A DNA stretch of 64,000 bases from Mesorhizobium sp. CA8 (GTDB lineage: Bacteria; Pseudomonadota; Alphaproteobacteria; Rhizobiales; Rhizobiaceae), in NCBI RefSeq assembly GCF_020164955.1, contig NZ_JAIUHG010000014.1, positions 62,001 through 126,000 of the forward strand, given 5' to 3'. The notes beneath the pieces were generated by a model, which ran no database searches, was not told the DNA's origin, and saw nothing but the letters and a program-made list of their open reading frames with translations. Shown piece after piece: positions 8,203-16,544 of this stretch. The position numbers and the translations under genes were made by a program. Numbering within the stretch: the first letter of the stretch is position 1; every line of letters begins with the position of its first letter.

Positions 8203-9045
8203 GTGACATCATCACGTTGGATCGCGCTCGCCGCGCTGGTCTTGACCTGCTCGACCCCGGCGATGGCCAAGGACTGGAAGACCGTGACGGTGGCGATGGA
8301 GGGCTCTTATGCCCCGTGGAACCAGACGGATGCCAGCGGCAAGATCGTTGGCTTCGAGGTGGACATCCTGAACGACGTCTGCGCCCGCGCGAAGCTCCAA
8401 TGCAACATCGTTGCGCAGGATTGGGACGGCGTCATTCCCGGCCTCACCGCCGGCAAGTTCGACATCGTCATGGACGGCATGTCGATCACCGAAGAGCGCA
8501 TGAAGACCATCGACTTCTCGATCCCCTATGCCTCTTCGCCGGTGGCGTTCCTGGCCGACAAGAACGGCCCGCTGGCGCACATGTCGAACAGCGGCAAGAT
8601 GATCGACCTGTCCAAGGACGACGCCGAATCCAAGGCGGCGATCGACACGCTGCGCAAGGAGCTCACCGGCAAGAATGTCGGCCTGCAGGTCTCGACCACC
8701 GAGGCGACGTTCGCCGACAAATATCTCAAGGATGTCGCCAACGTCCACGAATACAAGACCACCGACGAGCACGACCTCGACCTGATGGCGGGCCGTATCG
8801 ACGTGGCCTTCGCCGACACCACTTATTTCCTAGGCACGCTGGCCAAGCCCGATGCCAAGGACCTGGAATTCGTCGGCCCGCAATTCAAGGGCGGCCCGAT
8901 CCTCGGACCGGGTATCGGCGCTGCCTTCCGCAAGACCGACAAGGACCTGCAGGACATCTACAACAAGGCGCTCAAGGCCGCGCTCGACGACGGCTCGGTG
9001 TCGAAATACTCCATGCAATGGTTCAAGATCGACATTACCAAGTAA
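8203..9045 (+). CDS. Polar amino-acid ABC importer, substrate-binding protein (family 3)
   Basis: A 280-residue periplasmic binding protein of the lysine/arginine/ornithine-histidine-opine type. A signal peptide (about 1-22, ending STPAMA-KDW) leads into VTVAMEGSYAPWNQTD, GFEVDILNDVC and GKFDIVMDGMSITEERM, the motif set of SBP_bac_3. Start choice is uncertain: ATGs exist at 8188 and 8197, but GGGAG at 8191-8195 is best placed for the GTG at 8203. It heads a four-gene importer with two permeases and an ATPase. The neighbours and family point to a basic or opine-like amino acid; the exact substrate is unknown. Confidence 0.88.
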   Translation: MTSSRWIALAALVLTCSTPAMAKDWKTVTVAMEGSYAPWNQTDASGKIVGFEVDILNDVCARAKLQCNIVAQDWDGVIPGLTAGKFDIVMDGMSITEERMKTIDFSIPYASSPVAFLADKNGPLAHMSNSGKMIDLSKDDAESKAAIDTLRKELTGKNVGLQVSTTEATFADKYLKDVANVHEYKTTDEHDLDLMAGRIDVAFADTTYFLGTLAKPDAKDLEFVGPQFKGGPILGPGIGAAFRKTDKDLQDIYNKALKAALDDGSVSKYSMQWFKIDITK

Positions 9046-9051
9046 TGTCGC

Positions 9052-9081
9052 AACGGGAGCAGCCAAGGCTGCTCCCGTTTT
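9052..9081 (+). terminator. Rho-independent-type terminator after the amino-acid-binding protein gene
   Basis: AACGGGAGCAGC (9052-9063) pairs with GCTGCTCCCGTT (9068-9079) around a CAAG loop, a 12-bp stem followed by TT. It lies directly behind the binding-protein stop and before the permease genes, so it probably reduces read-through and sets the binding-protein to permease ratio. Confidence 0.8.
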
Positions 9082-9130
9082 GCATTGCAATATACGTCGA
9101 TACCTATCTCGGCGCCCGCAGGAGCCGTAA

Positions 9131-9877
9131 GTGGAGTTTCTCAGCGATCTGAAAGACCAGGTGTCGACGGCGTATGAGCTGTTGGCTGCCGGCTGGGGTG
9201 TGCAACTGCTCTGGGGCATCGCCTGGACGCTCGCCGTCACCGTAGTCTCCATGCTGATCGGCGCGATACTGGGGTCCTTGGTGGCGGCGGCCAAGTTTTC
9301 GCATCGCGGCGGATTGAGGTTCATCGGCGAGAGCTACACCACCGTCTTCCGCGGCGAACCGGAACTCCTGATCATCTACCTGTTCTACTATGGCGGCACG
9401 CAGGTCCTGACCGGCGTGGCGCGGTCGACTGGATCGATCAGCTCGACGGACATCTTGAACATGCCGAGCTTCCTCGGCGGTGTGCTTGCGGTCGGCATCA
9501 TTTCCGGCGCCTACCAGGCCGAGGTCTTTCGCGGGTCGTTCCTGGCCATCCATCGCGGCGAGCTGGAAGCGGCCCGTGCCTACGGCATGTCGGCCTGGCT
9601 GCGGTTTCGCCTCGTGGTCATGCCGCAGGTCCTGCGTCTCGCTGTGCCGGGGCTGGGCAATGTCTGGCAATTGACCATCAAGGATTCCGCGCTGATCTCG
9701 GTCACCGGCGTCGCCGAGCTGATGCTCACCGCCAACAAGGCCGCGCGTTCGACGCATCATTCGCTGCTTTTCTACACGCTCGCCGGCATCCTTTACCTGG
9801 TGATGACGTCGATCTCGACGCCGATCTTCGACAAGGCCGAGCGTTACACCTCGCGCAGTTTCACGCGGCCGAAGTGA
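9131..9877 (+). CDS. Polar amino-acid ABC importer permease 1 (HisQ-like)
   Basis: A 248-residue permease of the His/Glu/Gln/Arg/opine family (HEQRo). It has about five membrane segments, among them WTLAVTVVSMLIGAILGSLV near the N-terminus, and the cytoplasmic EAA loop EAARAYGMSAWLRFRLVVMP (about 157-176) that docks on the ATPase. The start is GTG with GGAG about eight bases upstream. It is followed after three bases by the second permease gene, and together they make the heterodimeric membrane channel. Confidence 0.9.
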   Translation: MEFLSDLKDQVSTAYELLAAGWGVQLLWGIAWTLAVTVVSMLIGAILGSLVAAAKFSHRGGLRFIGESYTTVFRGEPELLIIYLFYYGGTQVLTGVARSTGSISSTDILNMPSFLGGVLAVGIISGAYQAEVFRGSFLAIHRGELEAARAYGMSAWLRFRLVVMPQVLRLAVPGLGNVWQLTIKDSALISVTGVAELMLTANKAARSTHHSLLFYTLAGILYLVMTSISTPIFDKAERYTSRSFTRPK

Positions 9878-9880
9878 GAG

Positions 9881-10618
9881 GTGGCGGTGGGGTTTGATTT
9901 CTATCTTTCGACCATGTGGAACGTGCTCAAGGCACTGCCGCTGACGCTCGAGATCTGGTTCTTCGGCATCGCCTTCGGACTCATCATCGCCACCGGCCTG
10001 ACCTGGCTGCGGGCTTCCGGCTACAAATTGGGTGAATATTTCACCCGCGCCTATGTCTTCGTCTTCCGCGGCTCGCCGCTGCTAGTGCAGCTCTATCTGA
10101 TCTATTTCGGGCTCTCCCAGTTCGACTTCGTTCGCCACAGCCCGATCCTGTGGGCGATCCTGCGCGATCCGATGTATTGCACGATCGTCGCCATGGCCTT
10201 GAACACAGCCGCCTATGAGAGCGAGATTTTCCGCGGCGCGCTGCGGGCGGTGCCTGTCGGCCAGATCGAGGCGGCCAAGGCGTTCGGCATGCCCGCCTTC
10301 ACCCGTTTTCGCCTCGTCACGCTGCCGATTGCGCTGCGGCTCGCCTTGCCGGCCTATTCGACGGAAATCATCCTCATGACCAAGGCGACCGCGCTGGCCT
10401 CCGTGGTCACCATCATGGAGATGATGGGAACGGCGCAGAAGATCCAGCACGACACGTTCCGGCCGATCGAGGTGCTAACCTGCGCCGGCGTGATCTACCT
10501 GCTGCTCAACCTGTCGATCGCTCGGCTGTTCGCCTGGGTCGAGCACCGGCTTTCACCGCATCTGCGTCCCCCGCCTGAGCAGAGACAGCTCATCAAACCC
10601 GTCCCGGAGGTGTTGTGA
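9881..10618 (+). CDS. Polar amino-acid ABC importer permease 2 (HisM-like)
   Basis: A 245-residue HEQRo-type permease, partner of the preceding gene. Seen are AYVFVFRGSPLLVQLYLIYF (the FRGTP-like region near 51-70) and the EAA loop IEAAKAFGMPAFTRFRLVTL. The frame opens with GTG at 9881; a second GTG at 9887 is better spaced from the AGAGG upstream and may be the real start. The gene ends one base into the ATPase start. Confidence 0.9.
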   Translation: MAVGFDFYLSTMWNVLKALPLTLEIWFFGIAFGLIIATGLTWLRASGYKLGEYFTRAYVFVFRGSPLLVQLYLIYFGLSQFDFVRHSPILWAILRDPMYCTIVAMALNTAAYESEIFRGALRAVPVGQIEAAKAFGMPAFTRFRLVTLPIALRLALPAYSTEIILMTKATALASVVTIMEMMGTAQKIQHDTFRPIEVLTCAGVIYLLLNLSIARLFAWVEHRLSPHLRPPPEQRQLIKPVPEVL

Positions 10619-11433
10619 TGTCGGCAAATGTCGCCGCTGCCGCGAAAGCCGCACCGTCCTCCGACGGGACGCCCGCTATCAGCGTCAAGGATCTGCGCAA
10701 GTGCTTTGGCGATCATGAAGTGCTCAAGGGCATTTCGCTCGAAGCGCACAAGGGCGACGTCATCTCGATTCTCGGCTCCTCCGGGTCCGGCAAGAGCACG
10801 ATGCTGCGCTGCATCAACCTCCTGGAGACCCCGGATTCCGGCGAAGTGCGGGTCGACGGCGAGCTCATCAAGATGAGGCGGGGTCGCGACGGCCACCAGG
10901 TGCCCGCCGACATTCGCCAGGTGGAGCGGATCCGCGCCAACCTCGCCATGGTTTTCCAGAGCTTCAATCTCTGGTCGCATATGACGGTGCTGGAAAACCT
11001 CGTCGCCGCACCGACGCATGTGCTCAAGCGGCCGCGCGCCGAATGCCTGGAGCAGGCCGAGGCGCTGCTGAAGCGCGTCGGCATATGGGAGCGCCGCAAC
11101 TACTATCCGCCCCACATGTCCGGCGGCCAGCAGCAGCGCGCGGCAATCGCCCGCGCCCTGGCGATGAATCCCAAGGTGATGCTGTTCGACGAGCCGACAT
11201 CGGCGCTCGATCCGGAACTGGTCGGCGAGGTGCTGCGCGTCATGCGCTCGCTCGCCGAAGAAGGACGCACCATGCTGGTCGTCACCCATGAAATGGGCTT
11301 CGCCCGCGACGTGTCGAGCAAGGTAATGTTCCTGCACAAGGGCGAGGTGGATTCGGTTGGCGAGCCGAAGGAAATGTTCGCCAGGCCGCCGACCCCGCAG
11401 TTCAAGCAGTTCATCGCCAACTTCAACAAGTGA
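10618..11433 (+). CDS. Polar amino-acid ABC importer ATPase (HisP/GlnQ-like)
   Basis: A 271-residue single-domain ATPase with Walker A GSSGSGKST, Q-loop region NLAMVFQSFNLWSHMTV, signature MSGGQQQRAAIARAL, Walker B VMLFDEPTSALDPE and switch His in LVVTHEMGFARD. This is the full PAAT (polar amino acid) signature set. The frame could open at GTG 10615, but ATG 10618 follows CGGAGG at the right distance and overlaps the upstream stop by one base. It is the last gene of the operon; a palindromic repeat begins 17 bases after it. Confidence 0.92.
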   Translation: MSANVAAAAKAAPSSDGTPAISVKDLRKCFGDHEVLKGISLEAHKGDVISILGSSGSGKSTMLRCINLLETPDSGEVRVDGELIKMRRGRDGHQVPADIRQVERIRANLAMVFQSFNLWSHMTVLENLVAAPTHVLKRPRAECLEQAEALLKRVGIWERRNYYPPHMSGGQQQRAAIARALAMNPKVMLFDEPTSALDPELVGEVLRVMRSLAEEGRTMLVVTHEMGFARDVSSKVMFLHKGEVDSVGEPKEMFARPPTPQFKQFIANFNK

Positions 11434-11449
11434 AGCGCCGCTATCGCTT

Positions 11450-11630
11450 CGTCATTCTATGGCGGAGCAAGGAGCGAAGCGACGCAGCGAAGACCATAGA
11501 ATCCATTCCGTGACTTCGATGCGTTGCAACGGTGCAGAATTCTGCTCCGCTGTGCCCTTCGGCGAAAGTCACGGAATGGATCCTCGGGTCTACGCGCCGC
11601 TTCGCGGCGCTCCGCCCGTGGATGACGACG
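11450..11630. repeat. Palindromic intergenic repeat, family A (about 180 bp)
   Basis: The element begins CGTCATTCTATGGCGGAGC and contains inverted arms ATCCATTCCGTGACTTCG (11502-11519) and a complementary copy at about 11562-11580. It ends with CTCCGCCC and ATGACGACG. It is related to the element at 34786-34998, in the opposite orientation. No coding potential; it separates the amino-acid importer from convergent phnN. Confidence 0.7.
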
Positions 11631-11635
11631 TCGAG

Positions 11636-12262
11636 TCAGATCATGTCCGACAGATCCGAAAACGCCATCGCCCTGCGCAGCACCTCGGCGAAGCGTTCGC
11701 CGGCGATGTCCTTGTCGCCGCTGTTGTCGATCGAGGTCACGTCCGGTCCCGTCAGCTTGACGCTGGTGCTGCGCGCCAGGCGGGCAAGCACCTCGCCGCG
11801 CGATTCTCGGCCGCGCGCCGCCAGCCGTTCGGCGAGCATCTCCGGCGTGGCGGTGATCTCGACCACGGCCAGGTTGGCATAGCGCTCGCGCAGCGCCGGG
11901 ATGACCGCGCGGGAGACATTCGCCACGGCTACATGGCCGTTCGCCACGGCCCAGTCGACATCGGCCGGCAAGCCATAGCGCAGGCCGTGCGCGTCCCAGC
12001 AAAGCGAGAAGGCCCCGTCGGCTTCCGCTTCGGCAAAGGCGGCATCGGCCAGCGTATCGTGATCCTCGCTTGCCGTATCGCTTGGCCGGGTGATGACGCG
12101 GCGCACGAATTCCAGCCGCGTCTCGCCGGCAAAGCGCGCTTTGGCGTAGCCGATCAGCGTATCCTTGCCGGCGCCGCTCGGGCCGACCACCGCGACGAAG
12201 ACGCCGTTGCGGATCGGCAGGCTGTCGGCCAGCTCGCGCTCGATGAGAGCCGAGACCATCAT
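11636..12262 (-). CDS. phnN: Ribose 1,5-bisphosphate phosphokinase PhnN
   Basis: A 208-residue guanylate-kinase-like P-loop enzyme that converts ribose 1,5-bisphosphate to PRPP, the salvage step of the carbon-phosphorus lyase pathway. The P-loop VVGPSGAGKDTLIGYA lies near the N-terminus, followed by FVRRVITRPSD, and AFSLCWDAHGLRYGLP, all hallmarks of PhnN. The frame opens further upstream, but the ATG at 12262 overlaps the phnM stop by four bases, so it is chosen. It is the last gene of a DUF1045-phnM-phnN unit. The C-P lyase core (phnGHIJKL) is not in this window. Confidence 0.9.
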   Translation of the reverse strand: MMVSALIERELADSLPIRNGVFVAVVGPSGAGKDTLIGYAKARFAGETRLEFVRRVITRPSDTASEDHDTLADAAFAEAEADGAFSLCWDAHGLRYGLPADVDWAVANGHVAVANVSRAVIPALRERYANLAVVEITATPEMLAERLAARGRESRGEVLARLARSTSVKLTGPDVTSIDNSGDKDIAGERFAEVLRRAMAFSDLSDMI

Positions 12263-13398
12263 GCGACCCGGCCGCCCTGGCGCCACACGATACGCACGAC
12301 CGGCACGTGGTCGTCGACGCGCACGCGCACAAGGTCGGCCCGGCGGCCGGGCTCGATGACGCCGCGGTCGTTGAGGCCGATTGCTTCGGCCGGGTTCTTC
12401 GAGACCATGGCGACCGCCTGCGGCAGCGAAATGCGGTCGACGAGATCGCCGAGGAAGAAGGCGGACTGGATCAGGCTGAAGGGAATGTAGTCGGACGAAA
12501 GGATGTCCAGCAGGCCGTCGGCGGCGAGCGTGCGCGCCGAGACATTGCCGGAATGCGAGGCGCCGCGCATGACATTCGGCGCGCCCATCAGCACGCCGAG
12601 GCCCGCCGCCTTCGAGGCCTTGGCCGCCTCTTTCGTCGTCGGGAACTCGGCGACGCGCACGCCCTGCTCGATCGCTTCGTCGACATGGCCGGCGGTCGCG
12701 TCGTCATGGCTGGCCAGCACAATGCCGCGCTCATGGCAGGCGGCCGAGATGAAGACGCGGTTCGGACCGGAATTGCGAGCCGATTCCGCCATCCGCTTCT
12801 CGCAGAATTTCTGGAAGTCGTGGTCCGTCAGCTTCAGCTTGCGCTGGTAGTAATAGGCATAAGTCTCGAGGTTGACGAACTGGCGCTGTCCAGGCGCATG
12901 GTCCATCAGCGAGGCGAGCTTCACCCGCTCGTTGGTCTCGAAATTGGCGAAGGCCTTGAGGCAGTCCGGCGCCGAGACCTCGCAGCGCAGGTGGATGAAA
13001 TGGTCGGCCCTGAGCCGATCCTGGCGCACGCTGTCCTCGATCGCGTCGGCGAGCTTGCGGACGTCGTCGGACTTCAGGTCGGCGTCATCGTCCATGCCGA
13101 CGCGCAAGGCGTCGAGTACGGTGGTGATGCCGGCGGTCGCCACCTGGGCGTCATGGGCAAGCACGGCGGCGATCGGGTTCCAGCGCACTTTCGGGCGCGG
13201 CGCGTAATGGCCCTCGAGGTGGTCGGTGTGCAGCTCGACGAGGCCCGGGATGATGTAGTCGCCGCCCATATCCTCGCCGGTGCGGGCAGCACCCGGCTCG
13301 ACGGCGGCAATCAGGCCGTCGCGCAACAAAAGCGAGCCCTCGATGATTTCATCGGGCAGCACGATGCGGGCATTGGTGAGAACGGTTTCGGCGGTCAT
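12259..13398 (-). CDS. phnM: PhnM, alpha-D-ribose 1-methylphosphonate 5-triphosphate diphosphatase
   Basis: A 379-residue amidohydrolase-superfamily enzyme that removes pyrophosphate from ribosyl-phosphonate triphosphate before C-P bond cleavage. Metal-site motifs are seen: VELHTDHLEGHY near the N-terminus (HxDHxxxH), HLRCEVS, SAACHERGIVLASHDD and ADGLLDILSSDY. The open frame extends 88 codons further to 13662, but the extension is antisense to the next gene and lacks family features; the ATG at 13398 gives the usual PhnM length (about 378). It is followed by phnN with a four-base overlap and preceded by the DUF1045 gene. Confidence 0.93.
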   Translation of the reverse strand: MTAETVLTNARIVLPDEIIEGSLLLRDGLIAAVEPGAARTGEDMGGDYIIPGLVELHTDHLEGHYAPRPKVRWNPIAAVLAHDAQVATAGITTVLDALRVGMDDDADLKSDDVRKLADAIEDSVRQDRLRADHFIHLRCEVSAPDCLKAFANFETNERVKLASLMDHAPGQRQFVNLETYAYYYQRKLKLTDHDFQKFCEKRMAESARNSGPNRVFISAACHERGIVLASHDDATAGHVDEAIEQGVRVAEFPTTKEAAKASKAAGLGVLMGAPNVMRGASHSGNVSARTLAADGLLDILSSDYIPFSLIQSAFFLGDLVDRISLPQAVAMVSKNPAEAIGLNDRGVIEPGRRADLVRVRVDDHVPVVRIVWRQGGRVA

Positions 13399-13418
13399 CT
13401 TGGGCGGTCCTATATCAA

Positions 13419-14126
13419 TCAAGCTGTTTTGCGGGCAGGGCCGCGGCCAAGCGCATGGTGGGAAAGCACCATGAATGGGGCGCCGGGTTCGCTTTCGACA
13501 AACAAGGTCAGCGCATCCACCGGCACCGGCTGCCGCAGCACATCGGCGAACAGGCCGTCGATCGCCGCGCGAAGACGTGGGCTTTCCTCTGGCCCGACGC
13601 GCCCCGACAGCGTCATGTGGAAGCGGAACGTGTCGAAGACGTAGGGATAGCCCCATTGGCAAAGGTTGCGAAACTCCTCCGGGTTCAGCGCATCGGGGCT
13701 GCGGCGCTCGATCTCGGCCTCGGTCAGCGGCGCGCGGAACGGGTCAAAGGCGCGCACCACCTCGCCGGCGAAATCGTGGAGCGGCGCAAACTGCGTTTCC
13801 GGCACCAGCGCGAAGAAGCCGTCGATCTGACCGACGACCAGACGCGGGATGACGACCGGCGGCGTCGCCGCGGCGAAACTGTCGAGCGCGGCGCGCAGCG
13901 AGGCTTCCGTCCCGTTCGGCGCCAGCCGGAACGGCGCCTTCAGCGTGGCATGGAATCCGTAGCGCCGGGCGGAGGCGGTGTGGAAGGCGACTTCCGCGGC
14001 CGACAGATCGCCCACGGCCTCGACCGGCCGCGTCGCCGCGCCGAACGGGTCGCGGCCCAGCCAGTTGGCGGCAATGCGCGCCAGCTTCTCGTCCTGCCCC
14101 GGGGTATAGTAGATGGCGTAGCGCAT
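13419..14126 (-). CDS. DUF1045 protein, putative 2H phosphoesterase of phosphonate metabolism
   Basis: A 235-residue DUF1045 protein, the family often annotated 'putative phosphonate metabolism protein'. It has the two His-x-Thr motifs of the 2H phosphoesterase superfamily: HATL (His59-Thr61, in RRYGFHATLKAPF) and HMTL (His170-Thr172, in TFRFHMTLSG). 2H enzymes open or hydrolyse 2',3'- or 1'',2''-cyclic phosphates and similar esters. It is the first gene of the unit with phnM and phnN, 20 bases upstream of phnM. A role in handling a cyclic ribose phosphate, as PhnP does in E. coli, is an inference. Confidence 0.82.
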   Translation of the reverse strand: MRYAIYYTPGQDEKLARIAANWLGRDPFGAATRPVEAVGDLSAAEVAFHTASARRYGFHATLKAPFRLAPNGTEASLRAALDSFAAATPPVVIPRLVVGQIDGFFALVPETQFAPLHDFAGEVVRAFDPFRAPLTEAEIERRSPDALNPEEFRNLCQWGYPYVFDTFRFHMTLSGRVGPEESPRLRAAIDGLFADVLRQPVPVDALTLFVESEPGAPFMVLSHHALGRGPARKTA

Positions 14127-14365
14127 GGGCGTTCCTCGTCAAGCGCGCTGCGCCCCGAAGGATTATGCGACGCGCTTCAAGTCATTGTTTCGGCAAGTCG
14201 TGGCCCAAACGCCGGAGCGCTTGCGGCGACATGCACCGGAACCGCTGCCATAGGTGATTTCCATGACGGATTGACGAAGCTTTCATGGGTTTTCGAGGGC
14301 AAGTCCAGCACGGAGCTCGTTAGCCGACGATTTTCCGGACTGGACCAACGGCTTTGCCGGCCTGC

Positions 14366-15181
14366 CTATCCGGCCTTCATCAGCCATTCGTGCTCGGCCG
14401 CGTTGTGGAACTTCCACGTCCGCTTCGGTCCGGCCATGACGTTGAGGTAATAAAGGTCGTAGCCGTGGCAGGCCGCGCAGGGGTGATAGCCCTTGGGTAC
14501 CAGCACGACATCGCCGTCCTCGATCGCCATCGCTTCGTCCAACTCCCGCACGCCGTTGCGGTCGGCATCGGTGTAGACGCGCTGAAAGGCAAAGCCCTGC
14601 GGCGGGTTGAGTCGATGGTAATAGGTTTCCTCGAGATAGGATTCGGCCGGCAGATTGTCCTGGTCGTGCTTGTGTGGCGGATAGCTCGACGTATGGCCGC
14701 CGGGCGTGATCACCTCGACCACCAGCAGCGAATCCGCCGGCTTGCCCTCGGGCAGGATGTTGGTGACGTAACGCGTGTTGGTGCCCTTGCCGCGCACTTC
14801 CTGGCCGAGATCGTCAGGCCCGATGACGCGCACCGGCAGGCCGCCGCTTAAGCCGGGCGCCGAGCAGACGGCGAGCTCCAGTTCGGTATCGGCGGTCACC
14901 GACCAGTCCGAGCCCTGCGGCACATAGACCGACCATGGCTTGCCTTCAAAGGGCGACATGCGCTCGCCGAGCAGGCCGAGATCCTTGCCGCCGGCCGACG
15001 CCTTGCCCTTGCCGGTGACGAACACCAGGCACACCTCGCGCTCTGCCGTCTTGCCCGACGCCGTCTCGCCCGGACGAAGCCGATGCAGATCGAAACCGAC
15101 ATAGGTCCAGCCGGCGCTTTGCGGCGTGACGTGGGCGACATGGCCGTGGCCCCTATCGGCCTTGACGAGCAGTTTCGACAT
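14366..15181 (-). CDS. iolB: 5-deoxy-glucuronate isomerase IolB
   Basis: A 271-residue bicupin of the KduI/IolB family that isomerises 5-deoxy-D-glucuronate to 2-deoxy-5-keto-D-gluconate in myo-inositol degradation. The metal-binding cupin is visible as SSYPPHKHDQDNLPAES with ETYYHRL downstream (H-x-H, E, H pattern), and the C-terminal part has VLVPKGYHPCAACHGYDLYYLNVMAGP. The frame reaches six codons further, but GGAG lies just before the ATG at 15181. It is the last gene of the iolC-D-E-membrane protein-iolB run. The 239 bases downstream hold no gene that I can support. Confidence 0.95.
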   Translation of the reverse strand: MSKLLVKADRGHGHVAHVTPQSAGWTYVGFDLHRLRPGETASGKTAEREVCLVFVTGKGKASAGGKDLGLLGERMSPFEGKPWSVYVPQGSDWSVTADTELELAVCSAPGLSGGLPVRVIGPDDLGQEVRGKGTNTRYVTNILPEGKPADSLLVVEVITPGGHTSSYPPHKHDQDNLPAESYLEETYYHRLNPPQGFAFQRVYTDADRNGVRELDEAMAIEDGDVVLVPKGYHPCAACHGYDLYYLNVMAGPKRTWKFHNAAEHEWLMKAG

Positions 15182-15195
15182 GGGAGCTCCTTTGA

Positions 15196-15408
15196 TCATT
15201 CCTTCGGCTCGGCCGGAGGCTTAGCCTCTTCCACCGGCTTGTAGAGGTAGAAAAACTGCCACACCGCGTAGCCGGCGAAGCCGAGGGCGATGACGCCCCA
15301 GAAGGGCGTGCCGGAGGCGAACTCGATCACCGACCAGGCCAGGCAGACGGCGACGACGGCGATACGGCGCCACAGCGGCCGGAAGAAGGGATGCTCATAA
15401 TCTTTCAT
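15196..15408 (-). CDS. Small membrane protein of the iol operon
   Basis: A 70-residue protein starting MKDYEHPFFRPLWRR, followed by two hydrophobic segments (about 16-32 IAVVAVCLAWSVIEFA, and 37-55 GVIALGFAGYAVWQFFYLY) and a charged Pro/Lys/Glu tail. It sits between iolE and iolB on the same strand, 14 bases before the iolB start. Similar small 'PFFRPLWRR' membrane proteins occur in other rhizobial operons as I remember, but their role is unknown. An in-frame start eight codons upstream (15432) is possible. The N-terminus is probably cytoplasmic given its Arg/Lys charge. Confidence 0.7.
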   Translation of the reverse strand: MKDYEHPFFRPLWRRIAVVAVCLAWSVIEFASGTPFWGVIALGFAGYAVWQFFYLYKPVEEAKPPAEPKE

Positions 15409-15484
15409 CGCGCCAATCCAGGATTTGCCCAAAGCGCAACGGATAAACCGCGCGCCCCGACTAATCCATCATTCAATCCACCGT

Positions 15485-16399
15485 TCAGGCCGGAAAACCT
15501 TGCGTCTCGACCGTATAGCCGGCGTCGGTCATCACCCGCATCAGCTCCTTGTGGCCGACCTGAGCCATCTTGAGCGGCGGGTTCTTCTTCGGATCCTGCT
15601 CGGCCTCGACCACGAACCAGCCTTCATAGCCATGATCGGCGAAACGCTGGACAATCGCCCCGAAGTCGAGCGAGCCGTCGCCCGGCACGGTGAAGGCGCC
15701 GAGCGCGACGGCATCGAGGAAGGACTGTTTTGTCCGGTCGAGCCCGTCGATCACGTCCATGCGCACGTCCTTCACATGGACATGGTTGATGCGCTTGTGG
15801 TGGTTGTCGATGGCGCGCAGCACATCGCCGCCGGCAAAGGCGAGATGGCCGGCATCGAGCAGCAGCGGAATGCCTTCGCCGGAATTGCGCATGAAGGCGT
15901 CGAGCTCCGGCTCGGTCTCGACCACCGCCGCCATGTGGTGGTGATAGGAAAGCGGCATGCCCTGCTCCGCGCACCATTCGCCGAACTCGGTGACGCGCCG
16001 GCCGTAAGCCTTCATCTCGTCGTCTGAAAGTTTCGGCTTGGTGGCCAAAGGCTTGGAGCGGTCGCCCTGGATGGACCGGCCGACCTCGCCATAGACGATA
16101 CAGGGTGCGTGGACCGCCTTGAACAGGTCGATCATCGGCTGGATGCGATCCTTGTTCCGGGAGATGTCCTCATCGACCAGCGTGCCGGAGAACCAGCCGC
16201 CGCAGAGCGTGACGTCGGCCTCCTTCAGGATCGGCAGCATCACCTTCGGATCCTTGGGAAAGCGGCGGCCCATCTCCATGCCGGTGAAGCCGGCCGAGCG
16301 CGACTGGCGCAGGCATTCTTCCAGCGACACGTCATCGCTCAATTCCACCAGATCGTCGTTCCACCATGCGATGGGGGACATGCCCAGTTTGGCTCTCAA
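15485..16399 (-). CDS. iolE: Inosose dehydratase IolE (first copy)
   Basis: A 304-residue xylose-isomerase-like TIM barrel that dehydrates 2-keto-myo-inositol to 3D-trihydroxycyclohexanedione. Family features are MSPIAWWNDDL at the start, GFTGMEMGRRFPKD, SYHHHMAAVVET, LLLDAGHLAFAGGD and VHVKDVR (metal and substrate residues). The long open frame upstream crosses a palindromic repeat and the iolD end. The start is best placed at the TTG at 16399, since GGAGTGACGAC precedes it at the right spacing and the next ATG (residue 7) would cut into the first strand. A second iolE-like gene occurs at 28876-29787. Confidence 0.93.
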   Translation of the reverse strand: MRAKLGMSPIAWWNDDLVELSDDVSLEECLRQSRSAGFTGMEMGRRFPKDPKVMLPILKEADVTLCGGWFSGTLVDEDISRNKDRIQPMIDLFKAVHAPCIVYGEVGRSIQGDRSKPLATKPKLSDDEMKAYGRRVTEFGEWCAEQGMPLSYHHHMAAVVETEPELDAFMRNSGEGIPLLLDAGHLAFAGGDVLRAIDNHHKRINHVHVKDVRMDVIDGLDRTKQSFLDAVALGAFTVPGDGSLDFGAIVQRFADHGYEGWFVVEAEQDPKKNPPLKMAQVGHKELMRVMTDAGYTVETQGFPA

Positions 16400-16423
16400 G
16401 TCGTCACTCCAATGTCGGTTTAT

Positions 16424-16526
16424 TCCTACCCCCTTGTGGGGCGGGTCGCTGCGAAGCAACGGGGTGGGGGCGGCGCTGCCCCCACCCGGACCTTCGGTCC
16501 GACCTCCCCACGAGGGAGAGGTAGGG
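16424..16526. repeat. Palindromic intergenic repeat, family B, between iolD and iolE
   Basis: Inverted ends CCTACCCCCTTGTGGGG (16426-16442) and CCCCACGAGGGAGAGGTAGG (16506-16525) enclose GC-rich hairpins such as GGGTGGGGGC/GCCCCCACCC and GGACC/GGTCC. This belongs to the 'CCCCCTTGTGGGG' type repeat seen at 38158-38312. It lies inside the iol operon, so it is transcribed and may act as a processing or pausing site between iolD and iolE. Confidence 0.7.
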
Positions 16527-16544
16527 AGCATCGCCTCGCCGGCT

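Noticed and set aside
13399..13662. 88-codon N-terminal extension of PhnM
   Set aside because: It overlaps the DUF1045 gene in another frame and has no PhnM features; the ATG at 13398 gives the standard length.
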